From Clostridia bacterium (lineage in GTDB: Bacteria; Bacillota; Clostridia; Oscillospirales; CAG-272): a DNA stretch of 7,955 bases. A program made the translations under genes and the position numbers. This document shows positions 1 to 5,113 of the stretch, piece by piece. The stretch covers positions 1 through 7,955 of the forward strand of contig JAFTKV010000295.1 in assembly GCA_017453085.1 (NCBI GenBank), in the 5' to 3' direction. The first letter of the stretch is position 1. Each line of letters opens with the position of its first letter. A model generated the notes under the pieces. It had not been told where the DNA came from and made no database searches. It worked only from the letters and a program-made list of their open reading frames with translations.

Positions 1-9
1 AACCCCCCA

Positions 10-381
10 TTACAGCTCGGCGATGACCTCGACCTCGACCAGAACGTTTTTGGGCAGGGTCTTCACTGCCACGCAGGAGCGGGCGGGCTTGCCCACGAAG
101 TAGTTGCCGTAGATGCCGTTGAAGGCGGCAAAATCGCCCATATCGGCCAGGAAGCAGGTGGTCTTCACGACCTTGTCAATAGAGGTGCCTGCGGCTTCCA
201 GCACGGCGCACAGATTCTTGCAGACCTGCTCGGTCTGTCCTTCAATGGTGGTAGCCTCCACGTTGCCGGTAGCGGGATCAATGGCGATCTGGCCGGAGGT
301 GAAGAGCAGCGAGCCAACCTTCATTGCCTGAGAATAAGGTCCGATGGCGTCGGGAGCGTTTTTCGTATATACTTTTTCCAT
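10..381 (-). CDS. ridA: RidA family reactive intermediate deaminase
   Basis: Cytoplasmic RidA/YjgF/UK114 enzyme that hydrolyses the reactive enamine/imine intermediates (2-aminoacrylate, 2-aminocrotonate) released by PLP-dependent dehydratases, giving 2-keto acids and ammonia. The 123-residue product has the usual family length. It shows the N-terminal GPYSQA motif (residues 14-19), FTSGQI (27-32), and the C-terminal PARSCVAV segment whose Arg101 corresponds to the conserved substrate-carboxylate-binding arginine. The ATG at 381 was chosen over an in-frame ATG at 435 because AAGGAG (plus coordinates 391-396) lies at proper spacing before it, and the product then begins like typical RidA proteins (MEKVYTKNAPDAIGPYSQA). 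The longer form would start inside ilvA. It is the second gene after ilvA on the same strand with a 13-base gap, so the pair is almost certainly co-transcribed and functionally linked. Confidence 0.96.
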   Translation of the reverse strand: MEKVYTKNAPDAIGPYSQAMKVGSLLFTSGQIAIDPATGNVEATTIEGQTEQVCKNLCAVLEAAGTSIDKVVKTTCFLADMGDFAAFNGIYGNYFVGKPARSCVAVKTLPKNVLVEVEVIAEL

Positions 382-390
382 AGTTTCGTT

Positions 391-397
391 CTCCTTA
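391..397 (-). promoter_or_regulatory. ridA ribosome binding site overlapping ilvA stop codon
   Basis: On the minus strand the sequence reads TAAGGAG: the ilvA stop codon TAA runs straight into the AAGGAG Shine-Dalgarno of ridA. This layout suggests translational coupling of the two genes, and it fixes the ridA start at 381. Confidence 0.85.
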
Positions 398-1597
398 ATA
401 ATTGTTTTCACTGGGTTGGAAGCCTGCATCTGCAAGTGCTTCCATAATTTCCTTGATATGGGCGAAGTTTCGGGTCTCCAGCCGCAGATGCAGGAAGCAT
501 CCGTTCACGTCCATCATTTCGCTGGTACGCTCGTGATGTACCCAGACCACGTTGCCGCCCTTGTCGGAGATGATCTTGGACACCTCCGCCAGCTGACCGG
601 GCTTGTCGGGCAGCTCCACGCAGATGTTGCAGGTGCGCCCCGACATCACCATACCTCGCTTGATCACGCGGGAGAGGATGTTTACGTCAATATTGCCGCC
701 CGAGACCACGCAGACGACCTTCTTGCCCTCCACGGGGATCTTGCCGAAGAGCACCGCCGCAACGGGAGCGGCACCCGCACCCTCGGCGATCATCTTGTGC
801 TTCTCGATCAGGGTGAGGATCGCAGAGGAGATCTCGTCCTCGCTCACCGTCACCACGCCGTCCAACAGCTGGGAGCAATAACGGAAGGTGTTCTCTCCCG
901 GCTCCTTCACCGCAATACCGTCGGCAATGGTCTTCACCCCGGGCAGACGGGTGATCTGTCCCGCCTCCACCGAACGCACCATGCTGGCGGCACCCTCCGC
1001 CTGCACGCCGTAGACCTTGATGTCGGGGCGGATCGACTTGGCCGCAAAGGCAATGCCCGAGCAAAGTCCGCCGCCGCCGATCGCCGCAACGATCACGTCG
1101 ACATCGGCCAACTCGTCCAGAATCTCCAGACCGATAGTCGCCTGTCCTGCAATCACGTTCTCGTCGTCGAAGGGGTGGACGAAGGTATAGTCGCACTCGT
1201 CTCTGAGCTCCAGTGCCTTTTTATAGGCATCGTCATAGACACCGGGCACCATGCAGATATCGGCACCGTAGCCCTTAGTGGCCTCCACCTTCATCAGCGG
1301 AGCACCCTCGGGCAGGCAGATCAGGGAGCGGATGCCGTACTTGGTCGCAGCCAGTGCAACGCCCTGGGCGTGGTTGCCCGCAGAGCAGGCGATGACGCCT
1401 CTTGCCTTTTCCTCGTCGGAGAGCTGGGAGATCTTATAAGCCGCACCGCGCACCTGAAAGGAGCCGGTGAGCTGGAGATTTTCGGGCTTCAGATAGAGCT
1501 TACAGCCGCTCACCAGCGGAGAGGGGATCAGCTCTGTATGCCGTACCACGTCCTTCAGGACAGAGGCGGCGTGATAGACTTTGTCAATGGTAAGCAA
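395..1597 (-). CDS. ilvA: Threonine ammonia-lyase (threonine dehydratase) with C-terminal ACT domain; PLP lysine replaced by Gln
   Basis: Family role: PLP-dependent deamination of threonine to 2-oxobutanoate and ammonia, the first step of isoleucine synthesis or threonine catabolism, in the cytoplasm. The 400-residue product has a fold-type II PLP domain (about residues 1-320) and one ACT domain (about 323-400), the usual layout of the ~400-residue clostridial form. Visible motifs are SAGNHAQG (72-79), the phosphate-binding GGGGL loop (174-178) and SGGN (299-302). The Schiff-base lysine motif normally reads SFKxRGA. Here it reads SFQVRGA, with Gln48 encoded by CAG at 1454-1456, one base from AAG. 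The enzyme may therefore be inactive or altered, or the base may be an error. The start is a TTG at 1597: the GTG at 1606 is part of the Shine-Dalgarno AAGGAAGTG and too close to serve as the start. Downstream neighbour is ridA. The family call is firm; activity is not. Confidence 0.92.
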   Translation of the reverse strand: MLTIDKVYHAASVLKDVVRHTELIPSPLVSGCKLYLKPENLQLTGSFQVRGAAYKISQLSDEEKARGVIACSAGNHAQGVALAATKYGIRSLICLPEGAPLMKVEATKGYGADICMVPGVYDDAYKKALELRDECDYTFVHPFDDENVIAGQATIGLEILDELADVDVIVAAIGGGGLCSGIAFAAKSIRPDIKVYGVQAEGAASMVRSVEAGQITRLPGVKTIADGIAVKEPGENTFRYCSQLLDGVVTVSEDEISSAILTLIEKHKMIAEGAGAAPVAAVLFGKIPVEGKKVVCVVSGGNIDVNILSRVIKRGMVMSGRTCNICVELPDKPGQLAEVSKIISDKGGNVVWVHHERTSEMMDVNGCFLHLRLETRNFAHIKEIMEALADAGFQPSENNY

Positions 1598-1632
1598 AAA
1601 TGACACTTCCTTTATTGGGTTCGAATACGGGT

Positions 1633-1661
1633 ATTATAGCACAGAAAGCGTTCATTTGCAA
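1633..1661 (-). promoter_or_regulatory. Promoter of the ilvA-ridA operon
   Basis: On the minus strand a TTGCAA -35 box (1656-1661) and a perfect TATAAT -10 box (1633-1638) are separated by 17 bases, and the -10 is extended (TGCTATAAT). Transcription would begin near 1626, giving a short leader before the AAGGAAGTG ribosome binding site at about 1604-1612. No riboswitch or attenuator is visible in this short leader. Confidence 0.8.
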
Positions 1662-1665
1662 GCAT

Positions 1666-1708
1666 TTTTTTCGAAATGTCGCAAAAACGAGCGGATATTT
1701 CGAAAAAA
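1666..1708. repeat. 12-bp inverted repeat upstream of the ilvA promoter, possible operator
   Basis: TTTTTTCGAAAT (1666-1677) and ATTTCGAAAAAA (1697-1708) are perfect inverted repeats separated by 19 bases. Each arm contains the palindrome TTCGAA, and a third TTCGAA sits at 1620-1625 in the ilvA leader. The set therefore brackets the -35/-10 region. The arms are too AT-rich and lack an outward U-tract on a GC stem, so a terminator is unlikely. A regulator binding site is possible but unproven. Confidence 0.45.
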
Positions 1709-1823
1709 CAATCCATTTCACCGCCGCCGGTAGGGGAAGGCGCCCTCGTAAGGAACGCAGCGGCAAAATAGCGAAGCGGCCGTCCCGTCTTGAACGACTC
1801 CCACCAAGGCAACGGTCAGCGAT
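1709..1823. other. Intergenic stretch with possible degenerate repeat
   Basis: This gap between the CBS gene end and the ilvA upstream region has no supportable gene. It holds a GTAGGGG start (1730-1736) like the REP-type palindromes elsewhere in the window, but only a weak 3-bp stem follows. It also holds short GC-rich near-repeats around 1755-1783 (CGCAGCGGC and GCGAAGCGGC). It may be a decayed dispersed repeat. No terminator for the CBS gene is evident. Confidence 0.3.
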
Positions 1824-2246
1824 TCAACCCATCTGTCGGGCAGACCGCTCGGCGCGCCGTCCGACGAAATGGCGGAGCATCTCCCCCTGCCGAACGATCC
1901 CGATGAAGCTCCCCACGTCGTCCACCACCGGCACGAAGCTCTGCTCTGCGGCACATTGCAGAAGCTCCTCCACCGACGTGGTCACCGGCACGGCCCGCAT
2001 CCGATCCGCCCGAGCCAGATCCCGCACCTTCCCCGCCTGCAAAGCCTCCCCACGGGATGGACGATCCGCCAGATACCAGAGAAAATCCCCCTCGCTTACC
2101 GTCCCCAGATACTTCCCCTCCCGAGTGAGCACGGGAAGCACGGATCGACCGCTCTCCCGCAGGCACCGAAGCCCTCTGAGCAGCGAGCTGTCCTCGTACA
2201 AATAGGTCACCATGCTTTTGGGTCTTACGAAAAATGCGATATTCAT
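1824..2246 (-). CDS. Tandem CBS domain protein
   Basis: A 140-residue stand-alone CBS-pair protein, predicted cytoplasmic. CBS domain 1 spans about residues 8-62 and contains GKYLGTVSEGDFLWYL. CBS domain 2 spans about 75-130 and contains GSFIGIVRQGEMLRHF. Such pairs (Bateman modules) bind adenine nucleotides such as AMP, ATP, SAM or cyclic di-AMP and act as sensors, but the ligand cannot be read from this sequence. There is no attached catalytic or transport domain. Two ATGs are in frame. The second (2246, MNIAFFV) is preferred because AAAGGAG lies 7 bases upstream of it, whereas the first ATG (2252) directly abuts that site. The gene sits just after a terminator with no clear promoter of its own, so it may be expressed by read-through. 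The C-terminal tail (about 129-140) is basic and probably disordered. Confidence 0.85.
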   Translation of the reverse strand: MNIAFFVRPKSMVTYLYEDSSLLRGLRCLRESGRSVLPVLTREGKYLGTVSEGDFLWYLADRPSRGEALQAGKVRDLARADRMRAVPVTTSVEELLQCAAEQSFVPVVDDVGSFIGIVRQGEMLRHFVGRRAERSARQMG

Positions 2247-2276
2247 TTTCATCTCCTTTCGTCAAAAAGCGTGCGA

Positions 2277-2311
2277 AAAAAGGACGCTGCAGAATTTGCA
2301 ACGTCCTTTTT
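2277..2311 (-). terminator. Bidirectional intrinsic terminator
   Basis: AAAAAGGACG (2277-2286) pairs with CGTCCTTTTT (2302-2311). An inner TGCA/TGCA pairing lies beyond a single C/A mismatch, and the loop is GAATT. Read on the minus strand it follows the membrane protein gene (stop at 2320) and ends in six T, so it closes the GH43-membrane protein transcription unit. It also has a T-run on the plus strand, but no plus gene runs into it. Confidence 0.85.
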
Positions 2312-2319
2312 GATTGTCA

Positions 2320-2796
2320 TCAGATCATTTTGTCAGCGTCCAGCTTTTTCCCAAGCACCTGGGGAAGCCGTGCGCACAATGCCTCGTGGAGCCCTTCCCG
2401 CTCGGCGATCTTCACGTATTTGGCGTGAGATGGTGCGGCGGGCAATTGTCCGTCCCCCCGCAGGGTGAGCCGTGCAGAAGCGAGACAGTAGGTGCCCTCT
2501 CCTCTGCTCTTGCCGGGCAGATAGTAGCAGTCTTCGATCTCCTCCCACTTCAGGAGAAGGGGCGCAGACAGCGGCGATTCGCAGAGAATACCGTCGGTGG
2601 TCAGCAGGAAGCTGCCCAACCACTCCATGTTCTTCTGCCACAGGATCACCAGCTCCACCATGATGGGAAGTGCCACCAGCGGCAGCACCCAGGCAAAGCC
2701 GCCCTTGCCTGCGATAGAACCGATCACCACCAACAGCAGTGCCAACACCAGCATAGCCATTCCCACAGCCGCCATTTTGGTCAGCGACGGACGCAT
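2320..2796 (-). CDS. Small membrane protein with two transmembrane helices and a C-terminal PH-like domain
   Basis: Family not recognised with certainty. With the ATG at 2796 the product has 158 residues: a short basic N-terminus, transmembrane helix 1 (about 8-29), a short turn with GKGG, transmembrane helix 2 (about 33-53), then a cytoplasmic domain of about 100 residues. That domain has alternating hydrophobic strands (FLLTTDGILCES, LLLKWEEIEDCYYLP, SARLTLRG) and a terminal helix. The pattern resembles bacterial PH-like domains of small membrane proteins (inference). The frame stays open upstream to a GTG at 2865, but that would overlap the GH43 gene by about 44 bases, so the ATG 25 bases past the GH43 stop is preferred. 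The ribosome binding site is weak (GGCAGG directly before the ATG), so translation may be coupled to GH43. A terminator follows 8 bases after the stop. Confidence 0.65.
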   Translation of the reverse strand: MRPSLTKMAAVGMAMLVLALLLVVIGSIAGKGGFAWVLPLVALPIMVELVILWQKNMEWLGSFLLTTDGILCESPLSAPLLLKWEEIEDCYYLPGKSRGEGTYCLASARLTLRGDGQLPAAPSHAKYVKIAEREGLHEALCARLPQVLGKKLDADKMI

Positions 2797-2821
2797 CCTG
2801 CCGTGAGGCAGCTTCAGACCG

Positions 2822-3757
2822 TCAGAGGGGGAAAAAGAGCTCCTCGTCGGGGGCGGTGGGAGCACCGAACACAGGGTAACCGTCCTCCCAGTTGATGCGC
2901 TGGATGTAGAGTCTTCTGCCGCCCCATCCGCTGCCGGAAACGGGATTGCCGTGGTAAGCCATCCAGTCCTCGGAGCCGTCGGGAGAGGTGGTAAAGGAGC
3001 AATGGCCGGGGCCGTAGCAGTATTCGTTCTTCTGGAATACGGGGCCGTCGTGCTTCTGCCAGCATTCGGGGTTCATGGGATCGTTTCCGACAAGCTCCAG
3101 CATACCCAGGCAGTATTCATCCGACCAGCTGCCCGATGCGGAGTAGACCACGAACACCTTGCCGTCTCTGGCAAGGACAGCGGGGCCCTCGTTGATGGTG
3201 GGCAGACCGTCCACGCAGCAACGCTTCTCCCATTCATGCTCAGGCTGGGAGATCAGCACGCGGGGAGAGTCGATGGTAGCAGCGTCCTTCATGTGAGCGA
3301 TGTAAAGCTTCTGGGCAACGTTCAAGTCCCCTTCCCAGCCCGACCAGATGAAGTAGTTCTCGCCGCGGTAGGACAGCACGGTGCCGTCGATGGCCCACTT
3401 ATCGGTGTCGTCGGTGATCTTGCCGATCATCTCGTACTCGCCGGTGGGATCGTCGGTCTTGGCACCCAGACAGTACATTCTGTGGTTATCGTTGTTGCCG
3501 TCGTCTGCCGCAACGTAGATGTACCACCGTCCTGCAATCTTATGCAGCTCGGGAGCCCAATATTCCTCGGAATACATCTCGCCACGGGGTGCACGGTAGC
3601 ATACCGCATCCTTATCCCGCTTGATGCCGATCAGGCTGTCGCTGCGGGTGACGGCAACGCCACCGTTAATGCTGTAGCAATAAAGATAGGTATCCCCGTC
3701 GCGGACTACCCACGGATCGTCGGCACGCTGGGGAAGCGGATTTTTATAGGTCTGCAT
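2822..3757 (-). CDS. Glycoside hydrolase family 43 protein (first of a divergent pair)
   Basis: A 311-residue single-domain GH43 enzyme with a five-bladed beta-propeller fold. It probably removes arabinose or xylose from plant oligosaccharides. The linkage cannot be told from sequence. The three expected acidic residues are visible: general base Asp14 in ADDP, the pKa-modulating Asp124 in WAIDGTV, and general acid Glu190 in INEGP. His252 in GPGHCSF matches the His at the propeller centre. There is no signal peptide, so the enzyme should be cytoplasmic and act on imported oligosaccharides. The ATG at 3757 is preceded by a perfect AAAGGAGGT. The same frame stays open to 4069, but that stretch runs through the promoter and repeats and is not coding. 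It is followed by a small membrane protein gene, probably in the same transcript. A second, quite different GH43 is divergent to it. Confidence 0.93.
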   Translation of the reverse strand: MQTYKNPLPQRADDPWVVRDGDTYLYCYSINGGVAVTRSDSLIGIKRDKDAVCYRAPRGEMYSEEYWAPELHKIAGRWYIYVAADDGNNDNHRMYCLGAKTDDPTGEYEMIGKITDDTDKWAIDGTVLSYRGENYFIWSGWEGDLNVAQKLYIAHMKDAATIDSPRVLISQPEHEWEKRCCVDGLPTINEGPAVLARDGKVFVVYSASGSWSDEYCLGMLELVGNDPMNPECWQKHDGPVFQKNEYCYGPGHCSFTTSPDGSEDWMAYHGNPVSGSGWGGRRLYIQRINWEDGYPVFGAPTAPDEELFFPL

Positions 3758-3771
3758 AGAGACCTCCTTTC

Positions 3772-3786
3772 TTGCAGAATCTGCAA
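3772..3786. promoter_or_regulatory. Perfect odd palindrome in GH43 leader, candidate operator
   Basis: TTGCAGA-A-TCTGCAA is a perfect 7+1+7 palindrome between the -10 box and the ribosome binding site of the minus-strand GH43 gene, one base from the AAAGGAGG core. Its position suits a repressor roadblock or control of ribosome access. A near copy (13 of 15 bases) occurs at 2287-2301 inside the terminator at the far end of the same transcription unit. The regulator is unknown. Confidence 0.45.
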
Positions 3787-3806
3787 TGTTCTTTGTTCTT
3801 GCAATC

Positions 3807-3835
3807 ATTATATCATAGTCTGACGGAATTTGCAA
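3807..3835 (-). promoter_or_regulatory. Promoter of the minus-strand GH43 gene
   Basis: TTGCAA (-35, 3830-3835) and TATAAT (-10, 3807-3812) with a 17-base spacer and an extended -10 (TGATATAAT) on the minus strand. The architecture is the same as the ilvA promoter in this window. The leader is about 45 bases. Confidence 0.82.
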
Positions 3836-3907
3836 GAGGGATTTTTGGAAAGAAGAAGGGCGCAGCCGATTTCCTCCGACCGTCGCCTTGGCAGAAACCG
3901 TTCGGAC

Positions 3908-3933
3908 GGGCCGTCGAGGACGTCGACCCCTAC
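3908..3933 (-). repeat. REP-like imperfect palindrome with GTAG head
   Basis: On the minus strand GTAG is directly followed by an imperfect hairpin: GGGTCGACG, a four-base loop, then CGACGGCCC (one G-T wobble, one mismatch). This is the same plan as the doublet 50 bases away (GTAG followed by GGG...CCC) but with a different stem sequence. RAYT-associated REP sequences in other bacteria also have GTAG at the foot of a hairpin. Confidence 0.5.
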
Positions 3934-3985
3934 AAGTTGGTGCGACGTTCCATACAAACACGACGAACGCTCCGTCCACCTGCCT

Positions 3986-4084
3986 CTGTAGGGGAGCGCA
4001 TTGCGCTCCCGCTTCGAACCGTTCGCACAGACCGTGCCCGCGACGGAGATCGCACGGACGGGAGCGCAATGCGCTCCCCTACAG
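3986..4084. repeat. REPIN-like doublet: two inverted GTAG-headed palindromes
   Basis: A perfect 26-bp inverted repeat (3986-4011 and 4059-4084) flanks a 47-base centre. Each arm is itself a hairpin: GTAG (3988-3991) followed by GGGAGCGCA-T-TGCGCTCCC (3992-4010), mirrored in the second arm with CTAC at 4079-4082. The centre contains a smaller inverted pair (CCGTGC 4032-4037, GCACGG 4052-4057). Known REP elements carry a GTAG tetranucleotide next to a palindrome, and inverted REP doublets (REPINs) are mobilised by RAYT transposases. A decayed RAYT lies about 1 kb away. The link between the two is inference. There is no T-run, so this is not a terminator. Confidence 0.7.
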
Positions 4085-4132
4085 TGTGGTGAAGGTCGGA
4101 GATGTTTCCCGGCTGATACACCGTTTGTGCCC

Positions 4133-4161
4133 TTGACATCGTCCCCGAAATATGGTACAAT
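4133..4161 (+). promoter_or_regulatory. Promoter of the plus-strand GH43 gene
   Basis: Consensus TTGACA (4133-4138), 17-base spacer, TACAAT (4156-4161) with extended TG (TGGTACAAT). The leader of about 48 bases contains a small hairpin, CGGTG-AAG-CACCG (4179-4191), and ends in the GAAAGGAA ribosome binding site at 4201-4208. The promoter starts about 50 bases downstream of the REPIN-like doublet. Confidence 0.85.
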
Positions 4162-4216
4162 GATCCTACGATGACTATCGGTGAAGCACCGCACCGAATC
4201 GAAAGGAACTCTACCT

Positions 4217-5113
4217 ATGATTACACTGAACAATCCCATCAATCCCGGCTGGTACGCCGACCCCGAGGCTCGCTTCTACGAGGGCGAGTATTGGATCTAT
4301 GCCACCCGCTCCCGTCCCTATCGCCAGCAGCTCAACCAAGATGCCTTCCACTCCAAGGACGGCAAGGTCTGGGAGAAGGTGGAGTCCATCATCGCCACCG
4401 AGGACTTCCCCCACATCTGGCAGGCGGTCTGGGCACCCACCATTATCGAGAAGGACGGCAAATACTTTCTGGTCTTTGCCACCAACGATATCCAGAACAA
4501 CGATCAGGACGGCGGCCTGGAGATCGCCGTCTCCGACAGCCCCGCCGGCCCCTTCCGTCGCCATATGGAGGGACACCTGGTGGGCAAGTTCATCAACAAA
4601 GCCCAGCCCATCGACGCTCACCTCTTCAAGGATGACGACGGCACCGTGTACCTCTACTACGGCGGCTGGGGTCACTGCAACGTAGCGGTGATGAACGATA
4701 CCATGGACGGCTTCGTCCCCTTCGAAGACGGCGAGATCTTCCACGAGATCACCCCTCCCGACTATGTGGAGGGTCCCTGTATGCTGAAAAAGGACGGCAC
4801 CTACTACTTTATGTGGTCGGTCGGCGGCTGGGGCAACGACTCCTACGGCGTTTGCTACGGACGCTCTGACAGCCCCTTCGGCCCCTTCCCCAAGGAGGAT
4901 CAGATCCTGCGCACCGATTACGACGTAGCCAAGGGACCCGGTCACCACGGCTTTTTGCAGGACGCCGAGGAGCCCGAGAAATGGTACATTGTCTACCACC
5001 GCCGCCCCCTCTCCGAGATGGATTGCAACTCCAGACAGGTGTGTATTGACGAGATGCGATTTAACGAGGACGGCACGATCGAGCGAGTGAAGATGACGCC
5101 GTCGAAAGAATAA
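4217..5113 (+). CDS. Glycoside hydrolase family 43 protein (second of a divergent pair)
   Basis: A 298-residue single-domain GH43 five-bladed beta-propeller, probably an arabinofuranosidase- or xylosidase-type enzyme. Expected residues are present: Asp15 in WYADPEA (general base), Asp133 in QPIDAHLF (pKa modulator), Glu185 in YVEGP (general acid), and His243/His244 in GPGHHGF near the propeller centre. There is no signal peptide, so it is predicted cytoplasmic. The ATG at 4217 is chosen because GAAAGGAA lies 8 bases upstream. An in-frame ATG at 4181 falls in the leader hairpin with no ribosome binding site. It differs strongly from the divergent GH43 (ADPEAR/PIDAHLF against ADDPW/WAIDGTV), so the pair is not a recent tandem duplication and may split two linkages. 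Its TAA is directly followed by the ATG of a broken transposase. The C-terminus still looks complete. Confidence 0.93.
   Translation: MITLNNPINPGWYADPEARFYEGEYWIYATRSRPYRQQLNQDAFHSKDGKVWEKVESIIATEDFPHIWQAVWAPTIIEKDGKYFLVFATNDIQNNDQDGGLEIAVSDSPAGPFRRHMEGHLVGKFINKAQPIDAHLFKDDDGTVYLYYGGWGHCNVAVMNDTMDGFVPFEDGEIFHEITPPDYVEGPCMLKKDGTYYFMWSVGGWGNDSYGVCYGRSDSPFGPFPKEDQILRTDYDVAKGPGHHGFLQDAEEPEKWYIVYHRRPLSEMDCNSRQVCIDEMRFNEDGTIERVKMTPSKE

Larger units (their letters stand above)
3758..4216. other. 459-bp divergent intergenic region between the two GH43 genes
   Basis: No supportable gene lies here. From left to right it holds the leader and palindrome of the minus-strand GH43 gene, its promoter, an unremarkable GC-rich stretch, three GTAG-headed REP-like palindromes (3908-4084), about 48 bases with no recognised feature, then the promoter and leader of the plus-strand GH43 gene. 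Open frames across this region on both strands are artefacts of GC-rich palindromic sequence. Confidence 0.8.

Noticed and set aside
344..1603. Long plus-strand open frame of 419 codons opposite ilvA
   Set aside because: It is the antisense shadow of a clear threonine ammonia-lyase gene, His/Leu/Gly-rich in composition, with no recognisable domain.
1598..1606. GTG at 1606 as the ilvA start
   Set aside because: The GTG is the end of the Shine-Dalgarno sequence AAGGAAGTG. The TTG at 1597 has the correct 6-base spacing.
1584..1812. Short minus-strand open frames of 60 and 66 codons upstream of ilvA
   Set aside because: They cover the ilvA promoter and the AT-rich inverted repeat, with no homology or ribosome binding site that I can see.
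3758..4069. N-terminal extension of the minus-strand GH43 gene
   Set aside because: It would run through a perfect promoter and the REP-like palindromes, while the ATG at 3757 has an ideal ribosome binding site and fits the family N-terminus.
3986..4084. The inverted repeat as a terminator, CRISPR repeat pair or insertion-sequence ends
   Set aside because: There is no T-run after the stems, there are only two copies in inverted orientation with no spacer series, and the 47-base centre cannot encode a transposase. A REP-type element fits better.
3772..4242. Several open frames of 76-144 codons across the GH43 intergenic region on both strands
   Set aside because: They cross palindromes and promoters, are Arg-rich, overlap each other and have no supported start.
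4211..4999. Minus-strand open frame of 262 codons opposite the plus GH43 gene
   Set aside because: It is an antisense shadow caused by GC-rich codon bias. The plus-strand gene has catalytic motifs, promoter and ribosome binding site.
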